A stretch of DNA of 64,000 nucleotides, taken from the NCBI GenBank assembly GCA_964462945.1, contig CAYWZW010000008.1, forward strand, positions 1 to 64,000. Direction: 5' to 3'. The position numbers were made by a program, and so were the translations under genes. The stretch comes from GCA-020343675 sp964462945. GTDB lineage: Bacteria > Planctomycetota > Phycisphaerae > Sedimentisphaerales > Anaerobacaceae. This document shows, piece by piece, positions 52,222 through 61,043 of this stretch. Position 1 is the first letter of the stretch, and every line of letters starts with the position of its first letter. A model generated the notes under the pieces. It was not told where the DNA came from. It was given only the letters and a program-made list of their open reading frames with translations, and made no database searches.

Positions 52222-53253
52222 ATGAAGGCTTTGGTCTATACAAAACCGTATTGTTTCGAGTATTCGGATTTCCCCGATCCGGCGGCCGGCGACGACGATT
52301 TGCTGGTCCGCGTCAAGGCGTGCGGCATTTGCGGCTCCGACGTGCACGGCTTCACGGGCAAGACGGGCAGGAGAATCCCCCCGTTGATTATGGGCCATGA
52401 AGCCGCCGGTATCGTCGAGGATATGGGCAGGAACGTCGGCGGCTTTGAGAAGGGCGATAGAGTCTGCTTCGATTCGACCGTCTATTGCAACACATGCGAG
52501 GCGTGCCGGAAGGGTTTCTATAATCGCTGTGATAAGCGGCAGGTGCTGGGCGTTTCCATCCCGGCCTTCAAGAGGCACGGCGCCTTCGCCGAATACGTCG
52601 CCGTGCCGTCCTGGATTGTCTCGAAAATCCCAGACCGGATGTCCTTTGTTCATGCCGCTCTGCTGGAGCCTGCGTCGATAGGCGCACACGCCGCCAGCCG
52701 GGCGCCCATATCAGCCAGCGATACGGTACTGGTCATGGGAGCCGGGACCATCGGCCTTTTCATTTTGCAGGGGGCCAGGCTCCGAGGCGCTGCCAAAGTC
52801 ATCGCCGTCGATATTGATGAATTTCGGCTCGGCGTGGCCGGGAAATTAGGGGCCGACGCGCTGATCAACCCGCGCAAGCCCGATCTGAAAAAGGCGGTTT
52901 TGGAGCTGACAAAAGGCAAAGGAGCGGATGTGGCTTTGGAGGCCGTCGGATATGCAAAGACTTTCGCCGATGCCGTTTCCGTGACGAAGCTGGGCGGCTG
53001 CGTTGTCGCCGTCGGCAATCTGGAGAAGAAGGCCGAGTTCGACTTGCAGGACCTGGTGGCACGAGAGCTTACGTTTACCGGCTCTTATGCAAGCTCCGGC
53101 GAGTTTCGCCAGTGTATAGACTTGGTTGCTTCGGGTAGAATCAACGTCGAACCGCTGATCAGCGATGTTCTGCCTTTGGAAGAGGGACCCCGTGCTTTCG
53201 AGCGGTTGCTAAAGGCCGAAGAGAATCTGCTGAAGATCGTTTTGGAGCCTTAA
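52222..53253 (+). CDS. Zinc-dependent medium-chain dehydrogenase (sorbitol/iditol dehydrogenase-like)
   Basis: A 343-aa MDR enzyme. CGICGSDVHGF and MGHEAAGIVEDMG supply the catalytic zinc Cys, His and Glu. CNTCEACRKGFYNRC provides the four structural-zinc cysteines. VLVMGAGTIGLFILQGARL is the NAD-binding motif. It oxidises a polyol or sugar alcohol; the exact substrate is unknown. A short-chain dehydrogenase follows 14 bp downstream, suggesting a two-step sugar oxidation/reduction unit. AGAGGAA precedes the ATG. Confidence 0.9.
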   Translation: MKALVYTKPYCFEYSDFPDPAAGDDDLLVRVKACGICGSDVHGFTGKTGRRIPPLIMGHEAAGIVEDMGRNVGGFEKGDRVCFDSTVYCNTCEACRKGFYNRCDKRQVLGVSIPAFKRHGAFAEYVAVPSWIVSKIPDRMSFVHAALLEPASIGAHAASRAPISASDTVLVMGAGTIGLFILQGARLRGAAKVIAVDIDEFRLGVAGKLGADALINPRKPDLKKAVLELTKGKGADVALEAVGYAKTFADAVSVTKLGGCVVAVGNLEKKAEFDLQDLVARELTFTGSYASSGEFRQCIDLVASGRINVEPLISDVLPLEEGPRAFERLLKAEENLLKIVLEP

Positions 53254-53267
53254 AGACACAGGAGTCA

Positions 53268-54050
53268 ATGATGCAGGATTTGTTTGACCTTACCGGCAAA
53301 GTGGCCATTATCACCGGGACCAGCCGGGGCCTGGGCCAGTACTTCGGCAGGGCCCTGGCGAAAGCGGGCGCCGATTTAGTGATTACCAGCCGCAAGCTGT
53401 CGAGCCTGTCCGAATTCAAGAAGGAAATCAGATCTCTGGGTCGCAAGGCGCTGGCCGTTCAGGTGGATGTCCTATCACAGGATGATATTGACAATATGGT
53501 CCGCAAGACCATTGAAGAATATGGGAAGATTGACATTCTGGTCAATAATGCCGGCCTGAATATCCGAGGGCCAAGCACCGAATTTTCCTGGGGGGACTGG
53601 GACACCGTGATGGACACGAATCTCAAAGGCAGCTTTTTCTGCGCTCAGGCGGTCGCTAAAGAGATGATCAAGCGCAGCTACGGCCGGATCATCAACATCG
53701 GCTCGTGCACGTGCGTTTTCGGCATGGAAGGGATTGCCCCTTATGCGGCCAGCCGGGGTGCGATTCTGCTGATGACCAGAAGCCTGGCCGCCGAGTGGGG
53801 CAAGTTCGGCGTCACGGTCAACGTGCTGGCTCCCGGCTGGTTCAAGACGGCCCAGAATGCCGTGTTGTATGAGAACAAAGAATGGCTGGATTACATCACC
53901 GGTCGCATTCCCTTAAAGCGTCCCGGCCAGCCGCACGACCTCGACGGCGCGGTTGTTTTTCTGGCGTCGGATGCATCCGAATACATTACGGGCCAGATCA
54001 TTTTAGTCGATGGCGGTTTCACCACGGGGGCAACGAAGGCAATAACGTGA
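53268..54050 (+). CDS. Short-chain dehydrogenase/reductase with Arg in place of catalytic Lys
   Basis: A 260-aa SDR behind AGGAG. VAIITGTSRGLGQYFGRALA is the TGxxxGxG cofactor site and ILVNNAGLNI the NNAG motif. INIGSCT gives the active-site Ser region. The Y-x-x-x-K motif reads YAASR (codon CGG), so the Lys that normally lowers the Tyr pKa is Arg. The C-terminal LASDASEYITGQIILVDGGF is standard for gluconate 5-dehydrogenase-like SDRs. It is likely cotranscribed with the zinc dehydrogenase upstream. Confidence 0.88.
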   Translation: MMQDLFDLTGKVAIITGTSRGLGQYFGRALAKAGADLVITSRKLSSLSEFKKEIRSLGRKALAVQVDVLSQDDIDNMVRKTIEEYGKIDILVNNAGLNIRGPSTEFSWGDWDTVMDTNLKGSFFCAQAVAKEMIKRSYGRIINIGSCTCVFGMEGIAPYAASRGAILLMTRSLAAEWGKFGVTVNVLAPGWFKTAQNAVLYENKEWLDYITGRIPLKRPGQPHDLDGAVVFLASDASEYITGQIILVDGGFTTGATKAIT

Positions 54051-54086
54051 GAACATCGGGGAAAGTCTCTGCCGGGCGGGCTGTGG

Positions 54087-54115
54087 TTGAAATCGGTCTT
54101 TGCACAGCTTAGAAT
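54087..54115 (+). promoter_or_regulatory. Sigma70-type promoter of the rml operon
   Basis: TTGAAA (54087-54092), 17 bp, TAGAAT (54110-54115). The predicted start is about 28 bp before rmlA, which has an AAGGAGA ribosome-binding site. Confidence 0.6.
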
Positions 54116-54149
54116 TCCCGGACTGCGATAGACGCGCAAGGAGAAAAAT

Positions 54150-54875
54150 ATGAACGTGAAAGGCATTGTCCTTGCCGGGGGCACAGGCTCGCGGCTGATG
54201 CCGTTGACGAAGGTTACAAATAAGCATTTGCTCCCGGTAGGGCACAAGCCGATGATTTTCTACCCCATCGAGAAGCTGACGGCCATCGGCATTGAGGAAA
54301 TCCTGATCGTCACCGGCGTCGAGCACATGGGCGACGTGGTCAGCCTGCTGGGTTCGGGCAGAGGCTTCGGCTGCCGGTTCACGTACAAGGTCCAGGACCA
54401 GGCGGGCGGGATCGCGCAGGCCCTGGCGCTAGCTGAGAACTTCGCCAACGGTCAGCCTCTGGTTGTCATCCTCGGGGACAATATCTTCCAGGCGAATCTG
54501 GCGAGCTACGCCGGCAAGTTCATCGCCCAGAAGACCGGCGCCCGGATCCTTCTCAAGCAGGTGGAGCACCCGCAGCGATTCGGCGTCGCGGAGCTGTCCG
54601 ACGGGCAAATTATCGGCATCGAAGAAAAGCCCGAACGGCCAAAGTCAAATTATGCCGTGACGGGCATATATTTTTATGACGCCTCCGTTTTCGACATCAT
54701 ACGGACGTTGAAGCCGTCGGGCCGCGGTGAGTTTGAGATTACCCATGTGAATGATGCTTACATTGCAAAAGGCCGGTTGGCGTACGATATCCTCGATGGG
54801 TGGTGGACGGACGCCGGAACGTTCGAGTCACTGACCAAGGCCAACGAATTGGTCATGAACGAGCCACCCCAGTGA
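54150..54875 (+). CDS. rmlA: Glucose-1-phosphate thymidylyltransferase
   Basis: A 241-aa nucleotidyltransferase catalysing dTTP + glucose-1-phosphate to dTDP-glucose. LAGGTGSRLMPLTKVTNKHL is the GxGxRL pyrophosphorylase signature. VVILGDNIFQ provides the metal-binding Asp, IIGIEEKPERPKSNYAVTGI the sugar site, and LAYDILDGWWTDAGTFESL the C-terminal motif. It is shorter than typical RfbA (about 290 aa), matching the short sugar-nucleotidyltransferase class. First gene of rmlACDB. Confidence 0.9.
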   Translation: MNVKGIVLAGGTGSRLMPLTKVTNKHLLPVGHKPMIFYPIEKLTAIGIEEILIVTGVEHMGDVVSLLGSGRGFGCRFTYKVQDQAGGIAQALALAENFANGQPLVVILGDNIFQANLASYAGKFIAQKTGARILLKQVEHPQRFGVAELSDGQIIGIEEKPERPKSNYAVTGIYFYDASVFDIIRTLKPSGRGEFEITHVNDAYIAKGRLAYDILDGWWTDAGTFESLTKANELVMNEPPQ

Positions 54876-54909
54876 CGACAGCAGCGACCCATGCTATGAG
54901 CGGATAAGA

Positions 54910-55470
54910 ATGAATGTAATAGAGACAAAGCTGCCGGGAGTGCTGATTCTGGAGCCAGAAGTATTCGGCGACCAGAGGGGATACTTTCTGGAGACCTGGC
55001 GCAGCACGCGCTACCAAGAGGCGGGCATTCGCGGCCCTTTCGTTCAGGACAACATCGCGTTCTCAGGAAAGGGGATCTTGCGGGGCCTGCATTTTCAGTA
55101 CCCCCAGCCCCAGGGAAAATTGGTTCAGGTTTTGTCCGGTGAGGTTGTGGACGTCGCCGTCGATGTGCGCGTAGGTTCGCCGACCTTCGGGCAATGGGTC
55201 AGTGAGGTTCTTTCCGAGGCGAATCACCGGCAGATGTACATTCCTCCCGGCTTCGCTCATGGCTACTGCGTCATAAGCGAGGCGGCGCTTTTCTCGTACA
55301 AGTGCACCGATTTTTACAGTCCGGAGACCGAAATCGGGATCATCTGGAACGACCCCGAGCTGAACATTGAATGGCCGATTACTGAGCCGGGCTTGTCGTC
55401 CAAAGATGCGAGCTATCCGAGACTGAAAGACCTTCCACGCGAGAAGTTGCCGCATTTTGGGAGCCTTTGA
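54910..55470 (+). CDS. rmlC: dTDP-4-dehydrorhamnose 3,5-epimerase
   Basis: A 186-aa cupin-fold epimerase converting dTDP-4-keto-6-deoxyglucose to the rhamno form. FVQDNIAFSGKGILRGLHFQ contains the catalytic His, and VAVDVRVGSPTFGQWVSEVL and YIPPGFAHGYCVISEAALFS the substrate pocket, with Tyr near YKCTDFYSPETE. Normal length. It follows rmlA after 34 bp, and its stop shares a base with the rmlD ATG. Confidence 0.92.
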   Translation: MNVIETKLPGVLILEPEVFGDQRGYFLETWRSTRYQEAGIRGPFVQDNIAFSGKGILRGLHFQYPQPQGKLVQVLSGEVVDVAVDVRVGSPTFGQWVSEVLSEANHRQMYIPPGFAHGYCVISEAALFSYKCTDFYSPETEIGIIWNDPELNIEWPITEPGLSSKDASYPRLKDLPREKLPHFGSL

Positions 55471-56318
55471 TGGCAGCGAGTGATACGAGGATCGTGATCC
55501 TGGGCGGCCGGGGCATGCTGGGTTCCGATTTGGCTGTAGCCTGCCGGCAACAGGGGTACGAGCCGATAGTTCTCGATCTGCCGCAGTTCGATATTACCCG
55601 AACCGAACACTTAGAGCAGGCCATTCGCGACGCCGGGCTGATCATCAACTGCGCCGCTTACACGAATGTCGATGGCGCCGAAAGCCAGGCCGAATTAGCT
55701 TATCGGGTCAATGCTGAAGCAGTAGGGCGGCTGGGGGGTCTGGCGAGGGAAGTTGATGCTTATGTCCTGCACGTCAGCACGGATTTCGTTTTTGACGGCC
55801 GGTCGGACAAGCCCTACGTCGAGACCGACCCTCCCAATCCGATAAACACGTACGGCAGGAGCAAACTGGAAGGCGAGCAGCTTCTGGCCCGGAGCGGCTG
55901 TAAGCATTGCATCCTCCGCGTGGAATGGACCTACGGCTCCGCCGGCGTCAACTTCGTCACGAAGCTGATACAGCGAGCCAAGACCGCAAAGGCGCTGAAA
56001 GTCGTCGATGACCAGGTTGGCTCGCCAACCGCGACAACCGAAGTCTCCAAAGTTATTTGCAGGCTGCTGAAGAACCGGCCCGAGGGGATATTCCATTTTG
56101 CAAGCGCCGGCTACGTCAGCCGGTACGAAATGGCAAAATTCATCGTGGCCAAGCTCTCGATGGATATCGACGTGGCGCCCTGCAAGACCGGCGACTATTC
56201 AAGCCCTGCGGCAAGGCCCTTGAACAGCCGCTTCGATTGCAGTAAAATCCAGCGTTTGCTCGGCGAGCCAATTGAGTCCTGGCAGGGGCCGTTGGAACGT
56301 TTTTTGAGGCAGTTATGA
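55470..56318 (+). CDS. rmlD: dTDP-4-dehydrorhamnose reductase
   Basis: A 282-aa extended SDR. VILGGRGMLGSDLAVACRQQ is the NADPH site, INCAAYTNVDGAESQAELAY a family block, and INTYGRSKLEGEQLL the YxxxK motif. It makes dTDP-L-rhamnose in the last step. The ATG at 55470 overlaps the rmlC stop (TGATG) and is preceded by GGGAG; a TTG three bases earlier is in frame but less likely. The stop overlaps rmlB by ATGA. Confidence 0.92.
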   Translation: MAASDTRIVILGGRGMLGSDLAVACRQQGYEPIVLDLPQFDITRTEHLEQAIRDAGLIINCAAYTNVDGAESQAELAYRVNAEAVGRLGGLAREVDAYVLHVSTDFVFDGRSDKPYVETDPPNPINTYGRSKLEGEQLLARSGCKHCILRVEWTYGSAGVNFVTKLIQRAKTAKALKVVDDQVGSPTATTEVSKVICRLLKNRPEGIFHFASAGYVSRYEMAKFIVAKLSMDIDVAPCKTGDYSSPAARPLNSRFDCSKIQRLLGEPIESWQGPLERFLRQL

Positions 56319-57328
56319 GAAGAATCCTGGTCACAGGCGGTGCCGGATTTATCGGCAGCAATTTTGTTCGCATGGTGCTTTGCGAGCAGCCCGGCTGCTT
56401 CGTCGTCAACCTCGACAAGCTCACCTACGCCGGCAATCTTCAAAACCTCGCCGAATTCCTGGAGCACGAGAACCACAAATTCGTGAAAGGCGATATTTGT
56501 GATGGTACCCTCGTGGAACGAATTATCGACGAATACAACATCGAGGCCATCATCAACTTCGCCGCCGAGAGTCACGTGGATCGCTCCATCACCGGGCCGA
56601 AGGTCTTCATAGAGACCAATATTGCCGGCACGCTGACTCTGCTTGAATCGGCCCGCGACAAGAAGCTGGAGCGGTTTATTCAAGTTTCGACCGACGAAGT
56701 CTATGGCGCACTCGGCCCGGAAGGGAAATTCACCGAGCAGACGCCGCTGAGCCCGAACTCGCCGTACTCGGCCAGCAAGGCGGCGGCGGACCATCTGGTC
56801 AGGGCGTTCGGGCACACGTGGGGCGTGAAATACAACATCACCCGGTGTTCGAATAACTACGGCCCCTACCAGTTCCCGGAGAAGCTGATCCCTCTGATGA
56901 TTAACAACGCCCTTAATGACAAGGAGCTGCCCGTCTATGGCGACGGCTTGTACGTGCGTGACTGGCTGTATGTCTATGACCATTGCACGGCGATCTGGCA
57001 GGTCCTCGAAAAGGCCCCGCCCGGCGAGATTTACAACATCGGGGGCTGCAATGAAAAGCCGAATCTGGAAGTCATCGACCTGATTCTGCGCCGGCTGGGC
57101 AAGCCGAAATCGCTGATCAGGCACGTGACCGACAGGCCGGGACACGACCGGCGATACGCCATCGACGCAAGCAAGATAATCCGCGAGCTTGGCTGGAAGC
57201 CGTCGGTGAGCTTCGAGGAGGGCATCAACAAAACGATAGACTGGTACTTACAGAGCCAGGATTGGCTCCGCAACATCGTCTCCGGCGACTACCAGACGTA
57301 TTACGAATCGATGTACGCAAACCGGTAA
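56315..57328 (+). CDS. rmlB: dTDP-glucose 4,6-dehydratase
   Basis: A 337-aa extended SDR. ILVTGGAGFIGSNFVRMVL binds NAD. NFAAESHVDRSI, VSTDEVYGALG (with the catalytic Asp-Glu pair) and SPYSASKAAADHLVRAFGHT (YxxxK) are diagnostic. TRCSNNYGPYQFPEKLIPLM is a family signature. It converts dTDP-glucose to dTDP-4-keto-6-deoxyglucose, step two of the rhamnose pathway. It completes the rmlACDB operon; a weak hairpin (AAGAGCAT/ATGCTCTT) follows the stop. Confidence 0.93.
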   Translation: MRRILVTGGAGFIGSNFVRMVLCEQPGCFVVNLDKLTYAGNLQNLAEFLEHENHKFVKGDICDGTLVERIIDEYNIEAIINFAAESHVDRSITGPKVFIETNIAGTLTLLESARDKKLERFIQVSTDEVYGALGPEGKFTEQTPLSPNSPYSASKAAADHLVRAFGHTWGVKYNITRCSNNYGPYQFPEKLIPLMINNALNDKELPVYGDGLYVRDWLYVYDHCTAIWQVLEKAPPGEIYNIGGCNEKPNLEVIDLILRRLGKPKSLIRHVTDRPGHDRRYAIDASKIIRELGWKPSVSFEEGINKTIDWYLQSQDWLRNIVSGDYQTYYESMYANR

Positions 57329-57368
57329 AGAGCATAAGAGCACTTGCAACCTGTGCACTAATGCTCTT
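57328..57368 (+). terminator. Weak hairpin after rmlB
   Basis: AAGAGCAT (57328-57335) and ATGCTCTT (57361-57368) can pair around an inner GCAC/GTGC stem. A T-rich stretch (CTTTTATG) follows 12 bp later. Possible weak terminator or attenuator between rmlB and the first glycosyltransferase. Confidence 0.3.
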
Positions 57369-57385
57369 ACGACTTATATACTTTT

Positions 57386-58063
57386 ATGTCAAGCCTCGTC
57401 AAAGGCAAAGCGACAATCTGTATCGTGAACTACAAGACACTGGATTTCACCCGGCTTTGTCTGCGGAGCATACGCAAGTTTACCAGGTATCCGTATGAGG
57501 TCATTGTTGTCGATAATGATTCGCGCGATGAGTCTCTGGAATACCTTCAATCTCTCGATTGGATTCGACTCATCGAGCGTCCCACCCAAGCGGACGAACC
57601 CGGCGGCGGTTACGCCCACGCGGCGGCCCCTGACCTCGGACTGGAGAGCTGCCGGACCGAGTTTTTCGTCTCGATGCACTCGGACACCTTTGTCCGCAAA
57701 GACGGGTGGCTCAACGAGCTGATCCGCTATTTCGGCGACGACGAACGAATAGCCTGCGTCGGCTCGGGCAAGGTCGAATTGACGCCGGCCTGGAGAGTCC
57801 TGCTGAGAAAGGCAGGCGATTTGAAGACGTTCAAACGCAAGCTTCTGCGAAAGCCCGACCCTCTTGGCGAGTTCCGCTATTACAACCGCACGATATGCTG
57901 CCTTTACCGAACGGACATTCTGCGCCGGGAGCAGCTTTCGTTTCTGATGGGCAGGAACCAGGGCCTCACGGGCGGCAAGAAACTCTATTTCGAGCTGGTG
58001 GATCGCGGCTACAAGACGGTTCTCTTGACAAATAGCACAGCGTTAGTACACTGTGCCGGATAG
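57386..58063 (+). CDS. Glycosyltransferase family 2
   Basis: A 225-aa GT-A fold transferase. ATICIVNYKTLDFTRLCLRS and YEVIVVDNDSRDESLEYLQS form the nucleotide-sugar site; VSMHSDTFVRKDGWLNEL holds the DxD-equivalent (HSD). It is short for GT2, with no membrane segment. Probably a rhamnosyl- or related transferase in surface glycan assembly, given its place directly after rmlB. The ATG at 57386 has no strong ribosome-binding site. Confidence 0.82.
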   Translation: MSSLVKGKATICIVNYKTLDFTRLCLRSIRKFTRYPYEVIVVDNDSRDESLEYLQSLDWIRLIERPTQADEPGGGYAHAAAPDLGLESCRTEFFVSMHSDTFVRKDGWLNELIRYFGDDERIACVGSGKVELTPAWRVLLRKAGDLKTFKRKLLRKPDPLGEFRYYNRTICCLYRTDILRREQLSFLMGRNQGLTGGKKLYFELVDRGYKTVLLTNSTALVHCAG

Positions 58064-58141
58064 TCTATGGTTTGAGCAGGCGTTGCACATCCGTGTACGG
58101 CGCCAACCAGACAGCGGGAGAACAGCTTTGGGAGATTTATT

Positions 58142-59302
58142 TTGAAGCATGAGAGGATCAGCCTCGCGTTGTTATGGTCAAAGTATGACGATAACGTCAC
58201 TTCCGTGAATGATCTTGTGTTAGGATTGGACAAGAAGCGCTTCAACACCATGTTCGTTTTTCTAAGGGGCGATGCCGGCGAAAGGAACTTGTTGGAAGAA
58301 GCGGGATACGAGGTTTCACATTTGTCCGATAGAACGACGCTCAACGCGTTTCGTTTTTCAGTTTTGTTCAGGCTGGTCAAAGTTCTAAAGCAACATCATG
58401 TTGACGTGCTCCATTGTCACGCTCACAAAGCCACTGTTTACGGTGTTATGGCGGCGGCGCTGGCTAAAACGCCGGTTGTTCTGGCCCACGTGCACGGATT
58501 GGGCAGAAGCAGAAATCTGAGAAGGAAACTCACGAATTTCCTGTTGTTTCGAAAGATTGATCGGATTATTTGTGTAGCCAACAGCGTGAAAGAGGACGTC
58601 TTGAAAAGCAACTGGCGTTTGCCGGCGGAAAAACTGTCCATCCTGGAGAACTCCGTTGACTATGAGCGTTTCGCGGACGTATCCATTTCGAGAGCAACCG
58701 CAAAGCAGATGTTGGGAGTGCCGGCGGAGGCTTTTGTTTTTGGCACGGTGGGACGTCTGGCTCCGACGAAAGGCCTGTCTTATCTGATCGAGGCGTTCGA
58801 GAGGGTGAAAAAACAGGAGCCGGCGGCTCATCTTGTTCTGTTGGGAGACGGTCCGTGCAGAGCGGAGCTTGAACAGCAGGCATCGAATCTATCGTGCCGG
58901 GATGCAGTGCATTTCCTCGGTCACAGACGGAACATCGAACAATTGATCAGAGGCATGGACGTATTCGTGCTTTCTTCGGTGGCCGAGGGGATGCCGCGAG
59001 CTATTCTGGAGGTCATGGCGGCCGGGATTCCTTGTGTCGCCACCGCCGTGGGCGGGATTCCGGAGATTATCAATAGCCGGGAGGTGGGACTGCTGGCCCC
59101 ACCACGAGACGCGGAGGCCCTGGCTCAGGCCATGACGAAGCTGGCGGCATCCCAGGAGCAGTTGCGAAAATACGCCGAGCAGGCAAGAGACCGGATCAGC
59201 CGGTTTTATTCGCATGAGGTGGTTCGCAAGAAGCTCGAGCGTCTTTATGAGAATGAGATCGAATTCCGGCAAAACAACGGTGGGCGAGGGCGCGGTGGCT
59301 AA
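58142..59302 (+). CDS. Glycosyltransferase family 4 (GT-B fold)
   Basis: A 386-aa transferase with a TTG start behind GGGAG. The N-terminal acceptor domain includes VDVLHCHAHKATVYGVMAAA. The C-terminal donor domain has FVFGTVGRLAPTKGLSYLIE, VLLGDGPCRAELE, DVFVLSSVAEGMPRAILEVM (the E-x7-E motif) and PCVATAVGGIPEIINSREVG. It adds a sugar to a growing lipid-linked glycan. Its end overlaps the next gene. Confidence 0.88.
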   Translation: MKHERISLALLWSKYDDNVTSVNDLVLGLDKKRFNTMFVFLRGDAGERNLLEEAGYEVSHLSDRTTLNAFRFSVLFRLVKVLKQHHVDVLHCHAHKATVYGVMAAALAKTPVVLAHVHGLGRSRNLRRKLTNFLLFRKIDRIICVANSVKEDVLKSNWRLPAEKLSILENSVDYERFADVSISRATAKQMLGVPAEAFVFGTVGRLAPTKGLSYLIEAFERVKKQEPAAHLVLLGDGPCRAELEQQASNLSCRDAVHFLGHRRNIEQLIRGMDVFVLSSVAEGMPRAILEVMAAGIPCVATAVGGIPEIINSREVGLLAPPRDAEALAQAMTKLAASQEQLRKYAEQARDRISRFYSHEVVRKKLERLYENEIEFRQNNGGRGRGG

Positions 59303-60230
59303 GGTGAGCGTGATCATTCCGACGTATAACGGCAGCGGCGTCGTCAAAGGGACCATTTCTTCGGTTTTGGCTCAGACGTGGCCGGACGTGGAAGTGATCG
59401 TCGTTGATGACGGCTCGACCGACGATACCCGTGCCGTAGTTGAGAATCTGCGCAACGGCAGGGTAAGCTACTTCTACAAGACAAACGGCGGCCCCGCCAG
59501 CGCCCGCAATTTCGGCTTGTCCAAAGTGGAAGGTGACTACGTTGCCTTTTTGGACCACGATGATTCGTGGCCCCGGAACTATATTGAAGCCATGGTCCAC
59601 CGGCTGGAAAACAACGCTGAGTATGGGGCGGCGTATAGCCCCCTTACGGTCGTTTATCCCGACGGGCGTAAAGTCAAATCGTATAAGAAGCCGCAGGGAA
59701 AAAGCGGACGGCTCACACTGGATTTATTCAAGCATGGATTTATCTGGACCTCCGCAACGGTAATCAGAAGGTCCGTGTTGAACCATTTCTATTTTGACGA
59801 ATCACTCAGGCGTTCCTACGAGGATGGCGATTACTTCTTACGGTTGTCAACCCGGTGCCCATTTTTGTTTGTCGGTGAGGTTGAAGCAATCCGGACGGAA
59901 CACAATGAGAATTTCTCCGCCAAAGTGGGTATCCAGCCCACGAGAATCCTGGTATTGGAAAGATTCTATTACAAATTGGGTGGCGACAGGCAGATCCCTG
60001 CCGGGATTGCCAGACGGCGACTCAGCCACGCCTGCCGTACGGTTGCAGAGGCCTGCCGTCGTGAGGCAAAACGGTCGGCGGCCATCAGCTTGTACAGACG
60101 CGCTATCCGGTATTGGCCCGTGGATGCGCGGCTCTACTTCGGATTGGGCAAAGCCGTGCTGTTAAAAGAGCGGAACGATGCAAATCCCAACTGGCGAATA
60201 CCTGAGCCCCTGCCGGATATTGAAACCTGA
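59295..60230 (+). CDS. Glycosyltransferase family 2
   Basis: About 311 aa from GTG 59295, which overlaps the previous stop by 8 bp; the frame is open from 59214, so the start is uncertain. KVSVIIPTYNGSGVVKGTIS and VEVIVVDDGSTDDTRAVVEN form the nucleotide site, GGPASARNFGLSKVEGDYVA leads to FLDHDDSW (DxD), and the acceptor region follows. The C-terminal helical part (RRLSHACRTVAEACRREAKR) is a common extension. Part of the polysaccharide locus. Confidence 0.85.
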   Translation: MAKVSVIIPTYNGSGVVKGTISSVLAQTWPDVEVIVVDDGSTDDTRAVVENLRNGRVSYFYKTNGGPASARNFGLSKVEGDYVAFLDHDDSWPRNYIEAMVHRLENNAEYGAAYSPLTVVYPDGRKVKSYKKPQGKSGRLTLDLFKHGFIWTSATVIRRSVLNHFYFDESLRRSYEDGDYFLRLSTRCPFLFVGEVEAIRTEHNENFSAKVGIQPTRILVLERFYYKLGGDRQIPAGIARRRLSHACRTVAEACRREAKRSAAISLYRRAIRYWPVDARLYFGLGKAVLLKERNDANPNWRIPEPLPDIET

Positions 60231-60238
60231 AGGTGTGT

Positions 60239-60901
60239 ATGGGACTTTGTGGCTCATTTTCAAAACCCGACAATTACTACGAGAGCAGCAGAGAAGTGAT
60301 GCTCCAATATATTCCACTCACCGTCAGGAGGACTTTGGAGTTTGGATGCGGATGCGGCTTTTTCTCCGAGTCTATAAGGAAACGGATGCACGCCGAATGT
60401 TGGGGAGTGGAAATCAATGAACGAGCGGCACAAATCGCTTCTGAAAAGCTATATAAAGTAATAAGAAGTGATGCAACCGATTCGTTAACGATACTTCCTG
60501 ACGATTATTTTGACTGTATTATCCTGAATGACGTTTTAGAGCATCTTGCGGATCCGTTCTATCTCCTGGACAAGATGAAGGCTAAGCTGAACAACGGGGG
60601 TGTCGCGGTTCTCTCGATACCCAATGTCAGGTTTTGGAATCATTTGCGCGCCTTCGTATGGCGAGGGGAATGGGATTATCAGGATGCAGGGATATTGGAC
60701 AATACCCATCTGCGTTTTTTTACGTACAAGAGCCTGGTCAAATTATTCCGGACGTCGGGTTACGAAATTTTGACTATGGAAGGATTGAATCCTACTCATA
60801 ATACGAAGTTCAGAATTGTGAATCTTCTTCTGCTGAATAGGTTGTGGGACGCCCGATACCACCACTTTGCCTGTGTGATTAAGCCGGCAGATAGAAAATA
60901 G
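60239..60901 (+). CDS. Class I SAM-dependent methyltransferase
   Basis: About 220 aa from ATG 60239 (GTG 60233 also possible), preceded by AAGG. RTLEFGCGCGFFSESIRKRM is motif I, ECWGVEINERAA motif II, and DCIILNDVLEHLADPFYLLD and GGVAVLSIPNV motifs III and IV. The ND-LEH motif places it with the methyltransferases of polysaccharide loci. It probably methylates a sugar hydroxyl or modifies a lipid-linked intermediate. It is followed by a 142-bp gap in which I see nothing. Confidence 0.85.
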   Translation: MGLCGSFSKPDNYYESSREVMLQYIPLTVRRTLEFGCGCGFFSESIRKRMHAECWGVEINERAAQIASEKLYKVIRSDATDSLTILPDDYFDCIILNDVLEHLADPFYLLDKMKAKLNNGGVAVLSIPNVRFWNHLRAFVWRGEWDYQDAGILDNTHLRFFTYKSLVKLFRTSGYEILTMEGLNPTHNTKFRIVNLLLLNRLWDARYHHFACVIKPADRK

Positions 60902-61043
60902 CCTTGAAATGGGTAAACCGGGATTCCCCAGTTAACTGGTGATAAATAGACGCCATTTCGATACCAAGGCGCCAGTACGGTGAATATGGAAGAGTGAAGA
61001 AGATTTTGTATCAAATAGCAAATGTCGTTGGGAAACTGGAAAA

